Assembly: GCA_937915545.1 (NCBI GenBank)
Contig: CALGIJ010000041.1
Location: forward strand, 1-64,000
DNA from: an uncultured Desulfobacterales bacterium
Lineage (GTDB): Bacteria > Desulfobacterota > Desulfobulbia > Desulfobulbales > Desulfocapsaceae
Direction: 5' to 3'
DNA: 64,000 bases
The notes beneath the pieces are model-generated. The model saw only the letters and a list, made by a program, of their open reading frames with translations. It searched no databases and was not told where the DNA came from. Of the stretch, positions 44,001 to 52,516 are shown piece by piece. Made by a program: the position numbers and the translations under genes. Each line of letters opens with the position of its first letter. Position 1 is the first letter of the stretch.

Positions 44001-44029
44001 GGGCGGCCCTTGTGGCCGCCCTTTTTTTT
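44001..44029 (+). terminator. Rho-independent terminator of mdh
   Basis: GGGCGGCC (44001-44008), loop CTTGT, GGCCGCCC (44014-44021), then eight T. It starts 24 bases after the stop. Confidence 0.95.
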
Positions 44030-44071
44030 GCCCGAGAGAGGAAAAAAGCGGCCGCCGGATCCACGATTCGC

Positions 44072-44101
44072 TTGCCGGGGCCGCGAAAAGACAGGTATAG
44101 T
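44072..44101 (+). promoter_or_regulatory. Candidate promoter of sensor gene at 44272
   Basis: TTGCCG (44072-44077), 18 bases, TATAGT (44096-44101). It sits between the mdh terminator and a structured leader. Confidence 0.6.
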
Positions 44102-44104
44102 CGA

Positions 44105-44164
44105 AAACGGTGTTATGCCGGGCAAGGCTGCCCGGCATGGCCGTTTCCAGGGCAATGGCCCTGG
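44105..44164 (+). promoter_or_regulatory. Structured 5' leader with two hairpins
   Basis: ATGCCGGGCA (44115-44124) pairs perfectly with TGCCCGGCAT (44129-44138), and outer AAACGG (44105-44110) pairs with CCGTTT (44141-44146). A second hairpin CCAGGGC/GCCCTGG follows at 44147-44164. There is no T run. It lies about 108 bases before the sensor start codon and fits no riboswitch class I know. Confidence 0.6.
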
Positions 44165-44271
44165 AACAGCGTTCTTTGTCAACACTCCCGGTCGCCCGCA
44201 CCCGCAGGGGTGACGTCGTCGACTGTTTTGCCACGGCCGTGACGCCGTGCGCCTTTCATGAGGAGTCGTCG

Positions 44272-45447
44272 ATGCCCTTTTTGCCCGCCGTGGTCCTGCT
44301 GCTCGTCCTCCTCGCCGCTGTCGGCCACACCGGGCAAGCCCCGGAACCCCTGCCGGCATTGAATTTCACCCCCGCCGAACAGGCCTGGCTGAAGCAGTAC
44401 GCGACGCTTCGCGTCGCCGGTCCACGCGCCTTTCCCCCCTTCCACTTCATCGACCAGAAAAAACCGCAGGGCATGGCGGTGGATTACCTGCAGCTTATCG
44501 CCGAGCGACTCGGCCTGACCCTCGAGTACCACCCCGAACTGGCCTGGACCGAGGTGCTCGCCGGCGTCAAGGAGCGACGCCTCGACCTCATCGCCTGCAC
44601 CGCCGCCTCGCCGGAGCGCGACGCCTATCTGTCGCTGACCACGCCGCATCTCTCTTTTCCACTGGTCATCCTCACCCGCCGCGACGCCCCATTCGTCGCC
44701 AACCTCGGCGACCTGCGCGGGCAACGCATCGCCCTCACCAAAGGAATCATGACCCGCGACTGGCTGGTGGGCGACGGCCTCGTCTTCACCACGGTGGACG
44801 TCGCCACCCTCAACGAGGAGCTCGAAGCGGTGGCCAGCGGCCGCGCCGATGCCGCCGTGCAGAACCTCGCCTCGGCCTCCTATCACATCGAAAAGCGGGG
44901 GCTGACCAACCTCAAGGTGGCGGCGCCGACCCCTTACGGGAACTACGACCTTTCGATAGGCGTGCGCAGCGACTGGCCGGAGCTGGTCGGGCTCCTCAAC
45001 CGCGCCCTGGCCTCCATCGACCAGACCCGGCACAGCGCTATCCGCCAGAAGTGGATGGCGGTGCGCTACGAGTTCGGCTGGCGCCTGCGCGACATCCTTT
45101 TATGGTCCGGATTCATCGCCGCCGTCGCCATCGCCGTCATCGCCCTTATCGCCCGCAGCAATCGGCGGCTCGCCGCGGAAATCGCCGAACGGCGCAGGAT
45201 TGAGGGGAAGAAGGAGGCGCTCATCGTCGACCTGCAGCAGGCCCTGGAAGAGAACCGCAGCCTGCACGGCATCCTGCCCCTGTGCAGCCACTGCAAGAAG
45301 ATCCGTACCGCCGACGGCTCCTGGGAAGAGGTCGACCTCTACATCCACAAGCACTCCCAGGCCGACATCAGCCACTCCATCTGCCCGGACTGCATCAAAA
45401 TCCACTATCCCGAACTGCGCGCCGGGAAATCCTCCTCGGCGGCTTGA
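44272..45447 (+). CDS. Transmembrane sensor: periplasmic SBP_bac_3 domain and C-terminal Cys-rich module
   Basis: The 391-residue protein has a signal-like N-terminal helix, a periplasmic family-3 solute-binding domain (residues about 35-270, AWLKQYATLRVAGPRAFPPF to DYLQLIAERLGL), a membrane helix at about 283-303 and a short coiled coil. It ends with LCSHCKKIRTADGSW...SHSICPDC, a small Cys/His module often found at the C-terminus of deltaproteobacterial PAS and receiver proteins. No kinase, GGDEF or methyl-accepting domain is present, so the output is unknown. AGGAG lies 6 bases before the ATG at 44272. Confidence 0.82.
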   Translation: MPFLPAVVLLLVLLAAVGHTGQAPEPLPALNFTPAEQAWLKQYATLRVAGPRAFPPFHFIDQKKPQGMAVDYLQLIAERLGLTLEYHPELAWTEVLAGVKERRLDLIACTAASPERDAYLSLTTPHLSFPLVILTRRDAPFVANLGDLRGQRIALTKGIMTRDWLVGDGLVFTTVDVATLNEELEAVASGRADAAVQNLASASYHIEKRGLTNLKVAAPTPYGNYDLSIGVRSDWPELVGLLNRALASIDQTRHSAIRQKWMAVRYEFGWRLRDILLWSGFIAAVAIAVIALIARSNRRLAAEIAERRRIEGKKEALIVDLQQALEENRSLHGILPLCSHCKKIRTADGSWEEVDLYIHKHSQADISHSICPDCIKIHYPELRAGKSSSAA

Positions 45448-45519
45448 CCCGAAAGGTGTCGAGCACTACTAAGGAGTGATATAGGCAGCGACGGTCACCC
45501 TCAACACCCTCCGCCGGCC

Positions 45520-45687
45520 ATGAAACAGCTCCGACCCTACAGAAAATTCATTATCGCCATCATCATCGCGCAGTGCATCGGCGTGGTCCTGCTCGGCTAC
45601 ACCATTTTCAAGGCGCGGGGCGGCAAAGCTCCAACAGACCAGGCGGCGCAGCCGACGGCCACTGTGGAGCGGCCGGTCTCCCGCTGA
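45520..45687 (+). CDS. Small single-pass membrane protein (55 residues)
   Basis: This short frame encodes a basic N-terminus (MKQLRPYRK), one strong hydrophobic helix (FIIAIIIAQCIGVVLLGYTIF) and a Pro/Ala-rich hydrophilic tail. The arrangement suggests an N-in small membrane protein. No family is recognised and the ribosome site is weak, so the call rests on the clean membrane-helix pattern. It lies 72 bases downstream of the sensor gene on the same strand. Confidence 0.5.
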   Translation: MKQLRPYRKFIIAIIIAQCIGVVLLGYTIFKARGGKAPTDQAAQPTATVERPVSR

Positions 45688-45738
45688 GGCCTTCCGCCAC
45701 CATCCCCTGAAAGCTTGAACCCATGCCGACTGAGCCGC

Positions 45739-47430
45739 TCACTGGCTCTGTGGCGGCCGATAGAGGCGCCAGCTGCCCTTGCCCGAACGTTTCACCTCAT
45801 ACATGGCCACATCGGCCGCCCTGATCAAGGCGTCGAGGCTATCGCCGTGGTCGGGATAGACGGCGATACCGATACTCGCCCCGACCACCAGATGACGACC
45901 GCCGATCTCCATGGGCTGGCCCAGACTGGAAAGGATGCGCCTGGCGATGGCGCCGAGGGCCTCGCTCTCACGGACATGGATGAGGATGCTGAGAAACTCG
46001 TCGCCGCCGTGGCGGGCGACGTAGTCCTCCGCCCGCAGGACACCCCCCGCCTGCTCGCCAGCCGCAGTAATGAGGGGCGGGGAAGGGGCGTCGACGGCCG
46101 CCGCCTCGGGCATGACGGTACGCAGCCGCCGCCCGATCTGGCGGAGCACCTCATCGCCGACTTCGTGCCCATGGCTGTCGTTGATCTCCTTGAAACCATC
46201 GAGGTCGATGAGCAGCAGGTAGACCTTCCACCCCTCGCGCCGCGCCTGGGCAAAGGCATTCTCGGCGATGAGCGAGAAAAACCTCCGGTTGGGCAGTTGC
46301 GTCAACGGGTCGTGCATGGCCATGCGGGTGATGTCCTGATTGGCTTTGAGCAGCTTGAAGCGCATGCGCACCAGGACTGAGATGAGGATACAGAGGGTGG
46401 CAAGAAAGAGGACGACGGCGACGATCGTCTGCCAGTAGCGTTTCCACACGTCCCCCGGACGGAGATGGTCGATATCGCGATAGGGGCCGAGGCGCAGGTC
46501 CTGGTAGAGATCATGGACGATGCGGTAGTTGCGGGCAACGTCCCAACCGGCGATCTTTGCCGTCCGGGCGGCGGGGTCGTCTTCGGCCATGGCGAGGAGA
46601 GCGATGGCCACCTTGCGTGACAGCTCCTCGGAAGTGCGTGACAGCTTGGCCATCGGCCATTCTGGGTAGATGTCGGTGGAGTGGGGGTAAGGGAACTCGT
46701 TCTCGCCGATATCGAGTTTATAGTGGAGACGGTCGCCATGGATGACGCGCAGCGCCCCGCTCGCCACCACGCCCTCCTCTTCCATGGCGTCGAGGGCTTC
46801 CGAGCTGATGGTTCCGGCATCCGCCTTCCCGGCGAGTACGGCCTGTACCACCCCGTCATGGGTGCCGAGAAAGGCGAAGGAACTGAAATCGCTTTCGGTA
46901 TCGATACCACTCTTCGCCAGTTCGCGCCTGGCCATGAGCCAACCCCCAAGGGAGTCACGATCGACGGCAACGAAACTCTTGCCGCGCAGATCGGCAAAGA
47001 CGCGGATATCCTGGCGGTCGGCCCGGGTGACGATGAGTCCGGAGAACAGTGACACGCTGCGCTCGCCGTGCTTGCTGCGCACGGTGGCGATCGGCCGTAC
47101 CCCGAAATTGTACTCCAGTTCAACATACATGCCGGGGTTGGCGAAGATGAAATCGACACGGTTCCCTGCCACGGCGGCGGAGACTTCGCGAAACTCGAGA
47201 GGTACGATGGCAAACCGCGCCCCGGGAATACTCCTCTCGAGGTACTCGACCAACCCCATCCACCTCTGGACGGTCAACTCCCTTCCCCGCTTGGCGAGCA
47301 CGCCGATATTGACCGTACCCTCCTCCGCCAGGGACGCCTGGGGACAGAGCCAGAGCGACAGGGCGAGGAGCAGGGCCACATGCAGCTGAGCGTGGAACGT
47401 GACTGCTTTTCGGGGCAAGAGGGACTCCAC
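45739..47430 (-). CDS. Diguanylate cyclase with PhnD-type periplasmic sensor domain
   Basis: The 563-residue protein has a signal/anchor helix, a PhnD-like solute-binding domain (about 40-310, VNIGVLAKRGRELTVQRW, FIFANPGMYVELE), a membrane helix (about 335-360) and a GGDEF domain. The active site GGDEF (475-479) and the inhibitory site RxxD (RAED, 466-469) are intact, so it should make c-di-GMP under product inhibition. There is an insertion of about 25 residues before the inhibitory site. GTG at 47430 is the only reasonable start; it lies 19 bases after the AOR gene, suggesting cotranscription. Confidence 0.9.
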   Translation of the reverse strand: MESLLPRKAVTFHAQLHVALLLALSLWLCPQASLAEEGTVNIGVLAKRGRELTVQRWMGLVEYLERSIPGARFAIVPLEFREVSAAVAGNRVDFIFANPGMYVELEYNFGVRPIATVRSKHGERSVSLFSGLIVTRADRQDIRVFADLRGKSFVAVDRDSLGGWLMARRELAKSGIDTESDFSSFAFLGTHDGVVQAVLAGKADAGTISSEALDAMEEEGVVASGALRVIHGDRLHYKLDIGENEFPYPHSTDIYPEWPMAKLSRTSEELSRKVAIALLAMAEDDPAARTAKIAGWDVARNYRIVHDLYQDLRLGPYRDIDHLRPGDVWKRYWQTIVAVVLFLATLCILISVLVRMRFKLLKANQDITRMAMHDPLTQLPNRRFFSLIAENAFAQARREGWKVYLLLIDLDGFKEINDSHGHEVGDEVLRQIGRRLRTVMPEAAAVDAPSPPLITAAGEQAGGVLRAEDYVARHGGDEFLSILIHVRESEALGAIARRILSSLGQPMEIGGRHLVVGASIGIAVYPDHGDSLDALIRAADVAMYEVKRSGKGSWRLYRPPQSQ

Positions 47431-47449
47431 CAGGGTGTCTCGCGGCGGG

Positions 47450-49207
47450 TCACCGCCACTCGTTCGCGCCGGCCGCGATCAATGCGACGATGCGCCTTCC
47501 ATACTCATCTTTTATCGCGTCGAGGTAGGCGGCGTCAATGGCCCCCTTCCAGGTGGCTACCTTGTAGAAGCGTTTGGGGATGGAAAAATTCTCCGGCGCA
47601 AAGCCGGTGCTCGCCCGCACCAGCCAGCGCAGGCGACGGATGCGCTCGCCACTCTCCGACAGAGTGGCAGCCAACTCACTGTGGCCGACCGCCTCGAGGC
47701 AGCGGGACAGGGTCTCGTTGTCGTAGACCGCGCGGGCGAAGAGACAGGCGACCATCGAGGTGAGCAGGGCGCGGCCGGGCTCGTCGTCGATAAGAAAATC
47801 CACCGCTTTGCCCACGTCGCGCTGGCTGTTCTTCTGGTCGTAGCCATAGGCCCCGGTGTCGAGGTGGGAGTGGCGGAAACCCAGGGTCTGGGCGGCAAAG
47901 AAGAGCTCGCCGGTGGCGTAGCCGGCCATCTCCTGGCCGAGCACGCAGGCGAATTCGCCCCCGCCATACTGCGCCGCGGCCCGCAGCGTGCCCTGGCCGA
48001 GGAGGCGGTAGAAGGGGCTGGCGCCGCTGCCCAGCTGCCAGGCCGCCTGCCGGTAGGCGGCGGCATCGCCGAAGCGCAGCGGGGTCAGGGTTTCGCGGTC
48101 CCCTATCAGCCCTCGCTCGGTGGCCTCGGTGGCCCAGGCCAGGGCGACGCCCGCCGACATGACGTCCAGGCCGACTTTTTCCACCGCCTCGATGATGCGC
48201 AGCACGTCGAAGACATCGGTGACCCCGAGCATGGTGCCGACGGCGAAGATCGGCTCGTAGTCGTAGGCCACCTGGTGGAAGTGGTAACGGTTGTCGGCCA
48301 TCTTCTCGCGAAAGAAGCCGATGTGAATGCAACCCACCGGACAGCCGCCGCAGGCGCCGTTACGCAGCAGGGCGGCATCGGCGAAGCGCTCGCCGCTGAC
48401 GGTGGCGATGGCCGCGTCGCTGGTGCGCTGCAAATTGTTCCACGGCAGCGAGGAGATGTCGTTCAAGGCCTGGAGATTGGCGGCGGTGCCGAGGTTATGG
48501 TACTTGCGCATCATCTCGGTGGAGGTCACCTTGCCGTAGAGCTCCTGGAAGAGCCGTGCGTAGGCCTTGCCCTCGGGTAGATCGAGGGCGCCATCGCCGT
48601 GAATGACGATGGCCTTGAGGTTCTTGGCGCCCATGGCCGCCCCCCCGCCCATGCGGCCGAAATGGCGGTAGGTGTCGACGGTGATGGCGGCCATGGCCGA
48701 GCCGAGCTCTCCGGCCGGGCCGATGCGCAGAATGGAGCGGTGACCGCTGCCGCCGGGGTAGGTGGTGCGCAGCAGCTTGCCGGCGGCGTCGCAGTCGAGG
48801 CCCTTCAGAAAACTGACCTCGCGCAGCTCGAGGCTGCGCGAAGCCACCAGCAGACTCGACAAGCGTGGCGCGCGACCGACCAGCACCAGGGCGTCAAGTC
48901 CGGCAAAAGCCAGGGCCAGGGCGCTCCTGCCGCCGGCGTGGCTCTCGGTGTATTCGCCATGGTAATTGGACTTGAAGCTGCACACCGTCTTGCTCATCAG
49001 CGGGAAGAGCCCGGTGAGCGGGCCGATGGCGAAGATCAGCGGCTGCTGCGGGTCGTCCCAGGACAGCTCCGGTTTCCCGTACTGGCGGTAGAGCAGTGCC
49101 GCCAGACCGCTGCCGCCGATGACCAGGTCACGGCCCGGAATTACCTCCAGTCGACCCTTGCCGCAGGCAAGGTCGACCACCATGACGCGAAACTCCTTGC
49201 CGCTCAT
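47450..49207 (-). CDS. Aldehyde:ferredoxin oxidoreductase (tungsten/molybdenum AOR family)
   Basis: The 585-residue cytoplasmic enzyme has the AOR N-terminal domain (GGSGLAALLYRQYG, SKTVCSFKSNYHGEYTESH), the tungstopterin loop RMGGGAAMGAKNLKAI and a 4Fe-4S site CGGCPVGC with a further Cys near MVACLF. The family oxidises aldehydes to acids or the reverse with ferredoxin; the substrate here is unknown. Its ATG overlaps the ferredoxin stop by one base (TGATG), so the two are translationally coupled. Confidence 0.92.
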   Translation of the reverse strand: MSGKEFRVMVVDLACGKGRLEVIPGRDLVIGGSGLAALLYRQYGKPELSWDDPQQPLIFAIGPLTGLFPLMSKTVCSFKSNYHGEYTESHAGGRSALALAFAGLDALVLVGRAPRLSSLLVASRSLELREVSFLKGLDCDAAGKLLRTTYPGGSGHRSILRIGPAGELGSAMAAITVDTYRHFGRMGGGAAMGAKNLKAIVIHGDGALDLPEGKAYARLFQELYGKVTSTEMMRKYHNLGTAANLQALNDISSLPWNNLQRTSDAAIATVSGERFADAALLRNGACGGCPVGCIHIGFFREKMADNRYHFHQVAYDYEPIFAVGTMLGVTDVFDVLRIIEAVEKVGLDVMSAGVALAWATEATERGLIGDRETLTPLRFGDAAAYRQAAWQLGSGASPFYRLLGQGTLRAAAQYGGGEFACVLGQEMAGYATGELFFAAQTLGFRHSHLDTGAYGYDQKNSQRDVGKAVDFLIDDEPGRALLTSMVACLFARAVYDNETLSRCLEAVGHSELAATLSESGERIRRLRWLVRASTGFAPENFSIPKRFYKVATWKGAIDAAYLDAIKDEYGRRIVALIAAGANEWR

Positions 49208-49626
49208 CAGCGCACCTCCCCGGTGGCATCGCTGTCCACCATTTCCAGACAGTTCTGCGGACAGAAGGGCACGCACCGGCCGCAGTGGATACAGATATAG
49301 ATATCGCCGACATGGTCGGTGGCGATGCCGTCCACCGGACAGGCTGGCACGCAGGCCCCGCAGCGGATGCAGCTGCCCTTGCGCACCACCACCCCGCCGC
49401 CGCGCCTGGGCGTCAAGGCCCCGGTGGGGCAGACTGCGGCGCAGGGTGGCGGGTCGCAGCACAGGCACCTGCTCGCCGCGAACCCGGTGGACAGCCCCCC
49501 GGCGGAGCGGATGCGGATGCCGGCGCAGTGCCAGGAGACTTTTTTGTGTACCAGTCTGGCGCAGGCCAGGGCACAGGAGTGGCAGCCGATGCACTGGTCG
49601 AGGCGCGGGGTTGAGAGCTGTTTCAT
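49207..49626 (-). CDS. Four-cluster 4Fe-4S ferredoxin, AOR electron partner
   Basis: The 139-residue protein has four Cys motifs: CIGCHSCALAC, CLCCDPPPCAAVC, CIRCGACVPACP and CIHCGRCVPFCP. This is the arrangement of polyferredoxin subunits that carry electrons to or from AOR-type enzymes. No signal peptide is present. ATG 49626 is chosen because the first cluster motif follows after 11 residues; the ribosome site is weak. It is the first gene of an operon with the AOR gene and probably the GGDEF gene. Confidence 0.92.
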   Translation of the reverse strand: MKQLSTPRLDQCIGCHSCALACARLVHKKVSWHCAGIRIRSAGGLSTGFAASRCLCCDPPPCAAVCPTGALTPRRGGGVVVRKGSCIRCGACVPACPVDGIATDHVGDIYICIHCGRCVPFCPQNCLEMVDSDATGEVR

Positions 49627-49757
49627 GATAAGGCTGGTGATGATGGTTGCGGAACCTCGACCCGGCGAATACTGGGGCGGTCCCTTGTCATAGCTTGACC
49701 TGCCGGGCAGGCGAACCCTGCCGCCCATACCGCGGAGGCGAAAGAATCCTTCCTTTT

Positions 49758-49785
49758 TTTTTATCCGTGGGCTAGGCTTTGTCAA
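49758..49785 (-). promoter_or_regulatory. Candidate promoter of ferredoxin-AOR operon
   Basis: On the minus strand TTGACA (49785-49780), 16 bases, TAAAAA (49763-49758). The -35 is perfect; the -10 is only fair and part of an A-rich run. Confidence 0.4.
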
Positions 49786-49828
49786 CCCCCATGGGCCGCC
49801 CGGCGGCCCGCCCCTGCCACGAGAGACG

Positions 49829-50737
49829 ATGAACGACGACCTGCTCCACCGCCTGCACGAGGTTTTCCCCGAGCCGCCGCTCTCCCTGGCGCAGGCGGAG
49901 GCCCTGCTGGCCAGTGGCGAGTTGCTCGTCACGCCGCAGGACATCCTCCCCTACCTGCAGACGGCGCTCATCGACGAAAAAGTGCTCGAGGTGGAACTCG
50001 ACGGCCTGCCGACGGTCTATTTCTCGCGGCTCAAGGACCACCCCGAGGCGGCCCCGGTCGAGGAGGACGAAGAGGAGGGGGAGGATGTGGGGGAAGAGGA
50101 GCAGCCGAAGGAGGGCGCCTATCTCCGGGCCATGGACCATCTCGTCGTCCTGCCCCTCGAGCCCGGCCTCGGCAACCTCCACCTGCGCAACTCGCGCTCG
50201 GTGCTGCTGCGCATGTTCACCAACCGCCAGGCGGTGGAGATGGCCTCGTCGTTTGTCGAGCTGCTTACCGTGGAGGAGCTGCCGGTGCTCTGTCTCGCCT
50301 TCCCGCAGATGGCGCGGCTGGTCGAAAATGCCCGCGAGTACCGCGCCAAGGTTCCGGATTCGCTGAACATCTCCCTGACGCTGACCCTGGACGACGAGGA
50401 AGAGACGGAACTCGAGGCGCGGCCGGCGGATGTCAGCGTGCGCGGCCTGTCACTGTCGATGCGCAAGAAGGAGCAGCGCCTGCTGCAGCTGCATCACCCC
50501 TATTCGCTCAAGCTCTTCGTCGACGACGAACTGCTCATCCGCATCGACGCCACCGTGCGCCACCTGTCGCGGTTGCGCAAACGGGCCACGGTCGAATACC
50601 TCTGCGGCTTCGAGTACGAGTTCCGCAGCAAGACCCAGACGGCGGTGGTCGAGTCCATCGTCGCCCTGGTCCAGCGCGCCCACCTCAAGGACCTCGCCGC
50701 CAAGGCGGAGGTGAGCGGCATCCCCCTGATCACCTGA
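49829..50737 (+). CDS. Unknown cytoplasmic protein with possible degenerate PilZ domain
   Basis: The 302-residue protein has a helical N-terminus (LLHRLHEVFPEPPLSLAQAEALL), a highly acidic linker (VEEDEEEGEDVGEEE) and a C-terminal beta-rich region. There ADVSVRGLSLSM resembles the DxSxxG motif of PilZ, but no RxxxR motif precedes it, so c-di-GMP binding is doubtful. I do not recognise another family. It is followed after 29 bases by a small gene on the same strand. Confidence 0.68.
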   Translation: MNDDLLHRLHEVFPEPPLSLAQAEALLASGELLVTPQDILPYLQTALIDEKVLEVELDGLPTVYFSRLKDHPEAAPVEEDEEEGEDVGEEEQPKEGAYLRAMDHLVVLPLEPGLGNLHLRNSRSVLLRMFTNRQAVEMASSFVELLTVEELPVLCLAFPQMARLVENAREYRAKVPDSLNISLTLTLDDEEETELEARPADVSVRGLSLSMRKKEQRLLQLHHPYSLKLFVDDELLIRIDATVRHLSRLRKRATVEYLCGFEYEFRSKTQTAVVESIVALVQRAHLKDLAAKAEVSGIPLIT

Positions 50738-50766
50738 AACGGCGGCCTCAGCCGCGGGAGAAGGCG

Positions 50767-50997
50767 ATGGTACGCTTTTTCGTGCACAGTCTCGGCGAGC
50801 ACTGCATCAGCAACATGGACGTCAGCGGACCCTGCCGGGAGATCGTCATCGCCATGCGCGAGCTCTTTCTCGCCACTTACAGCGGCCCCCCTGAAGCCGA
50901 CCTCGACCTCGCCCTGGCCCAGCATATCATCGCGCAGGCCTACGGGCAGGGCCGCATCCTCGAATACACGCCGGAACCCCTGCCGCCGCCCCAGTGA
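50767..50997 (+). CDS. Small protein of unknown function (76 residues)
   Basis: A short soluble protein (MVRFFVHSLGEHCISNMDVSG...) with no recognised domain. Residues 24-58 are probably helical. GGAG lies 6 bases before the ATG, and it directly follows the previous gene, so cotranscription is likely. Confidence 0.6.
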   Translation: MVRFFVHSLGEHCISNMDVSGPCREIVIAMRELFLATYSGPPEADLDLALAQHIIAQAYGQGRILEYTPEPLPPPQ

Positions 50998-51027
50998 AAG
51001 GCGGCGCGGGACAAGGCCCCGGCTTGC

Positions 51028-52515
51028 TCAGGCGAGGCCGGCCATCATCTGCGGAATGAGCGCCACCTTGTCCTCGTCATCCACCGCGAAGAGGTCGACG
51101 AGGCGGCCTCTGTACATGACGCCGATACGGTCGGAAAGGGCCATGGCCTCGGCGAGGTCACCGGTGACGAGGAGGATGCCCGCCGCCTCGCGCGCCTCGA
51201 GGAGGAGTTTCCAGACATCCTCGGCGGCGGCGATGTCCAGCCCCTGGGTGGGCTGCTCGGCGACGATGAGCCGCGGCTTGCGGTAGAATTCCCGCGCCAG
51301 CACCATCTTCTGCAGGTTGCCGCCGGACAGCTGCCAGGCCTGGGCGTTGAGGTCGGCGGGGCGGATATCGAACTCCTCCATGAGGCGCCGCGCCTTGTCC
51401 GCCGCCAGGCCACGTTGCAGCCAGGGGCCGCGGGTGAAGCCGGCGCTGGTGGTGAGCAGGAAGTTGTCGAGCAGGCTGAGGCCCTGGCAGGTCGCCAGCC
51501 CCTGGCGGTCCTCAGGGACATAGGCCAGGGTCCGCTCCCAGGAGGGATTGCGGAAGAACTGCACCCAGTCGAGGCCGAGCAGACGCACTGCGTTCTCCTG
51601 GGGTCGGCGCAGGCCGCAGATGGTCTCGACCAGCTGTTTCTGACCGTTGCCGGCAACCCCCACCAGGCCGAGGATCTCGCCCTGACGGAGTTCGAAGCTG
51701 ACCTCGCCTAAGCCGAAATCGCTCAGCTGGGCCACCTTGAGGACGATCTGCCGCAGCTCCAGCGGCTGCCGATCGACTTGCAGCAGCACCTCGCGACCGA
51801 CCATGCACTCGGCCAGGGCGCCGGTGGAGGTCACCGCCGAGGCCGGCATGGCCGCCACCACCCGCCCGCGACGCAGCACGGCGATGTCGTCGGCCACCGA
51901 CATGACTTCCTCGAGCTTATGGCTGATGAAGATGATGCCCTTGCCCTGGCCGGCCATGAGGCGCATGGTGGCGAAGAGGTTCTCCGCCTCGGCGGGGGTG
52001 AGCACCGCCGTCGGCTCGTCAAAGATGAGGATACGGCTCTGGCGATAGAGCAGCTTGAGGATCTCCACCTGCTGCTTCTCGCCCATGGAGAGGTCGCCGA
52101 CGCGGGCCGCGGGATCGACGCGCATGCCGTACTGCTCCGCCAGCCTGGCGATTTCTTGGTGCATATCGCCCTTTCTCAACCACACCCCTTCCTTCTTGCC
52201 GAGAAAGACATTCTCGGCGACACTCATCGCCTCGACTAGCTTGAAGTGCTGGTAGACCATGCCGATGCCGGCGCCGATGGCCTTCTCGGTGGAGGTAAAG
52301 CACAGCTCCTCGCCGTCGAGGACGATGCGCCCCTCATCCGGCTGCAGTTGCCCGGCGAGGATGGCCATCAGCGTCGACTTGCCGGCGCCGTTCTCGCCGA
52401 GCAGGGCGAGGATGCGCCCCGCGGACAGGCTCAGCGACACCTCGCTGTTGGCCTGCACCTTGCCGAAGCTCTTGCTGATCGCTTCGAGACGGAGCAGGTG
52501 GACCTCGGCGACCAT
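51028..52515 (-). CDS. Nucleoside ABC transporter ATP-binding protein (double domain)
   Basis: The 495-residue protein contains two ABC domains. The first has GENGAGKST, LSMGEKQQ and ILIFDEPTAVLT. The second has a degenerate Walker A (GVAGNGQKQL), LSGGNLQK and VAEQPTQGLD. This is the pattern of sugar/nucleoside importers such as NupO/YufO that work with Bmp-family binding proteins. It is the last gene of the operon; its ATG follows the gpt stop by one base, implying coupled translation. Confidence 0.92.
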   Translation of the reverse strand: MVAEVHLLRLEAISKSFGKVQANSEVSLSLSAGRILALLGENGAGKSTLMAILAGQLQPDEGRIVLDGEELCFTSTEKAIGAGIGMVYQHFKLVEAMSVAENVFLGKKEGVWLRKGDMHQEIARLAEQYGMRVDPAARVGDLSMGEKQQVEILKLLYRQSRILIFDEPTAVLTPAEAENLFATMRLMAGQGKGIIFISHKLEEVMSVADDIAVLRRGRVVAAMPASAVTSTGALAECMVGREVLLQVDRQPLELRQIVLKVAQLSDFGLGEVSFELRQGEILGLVGVAGNGQKQLVETICGLRRPQENAVRLLGLDWVQFFRNPSWERTLAYVPEDRQGLATCQGLSLLDNFLLTTSAGFTRGPWLQRGLAADKARRLMEEFDIRPADLNAQAWQLSGGNLQKMVLAREFYRKPRLIVAEQPTQGLDIAAAEDVWKLLLEAREAAGILLVTGDLAEAMALSDRIGVMYRGRLVDLFAVDDEDKVALIPQMMAGLA

Positions 52516-52516
52516 G

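Noticed and set aside
49751..49762. T-rich run as a terminator on the plus strand
   Set aside because: No hairpin precedes it; on the other strand it forms part of a possible -10 region.
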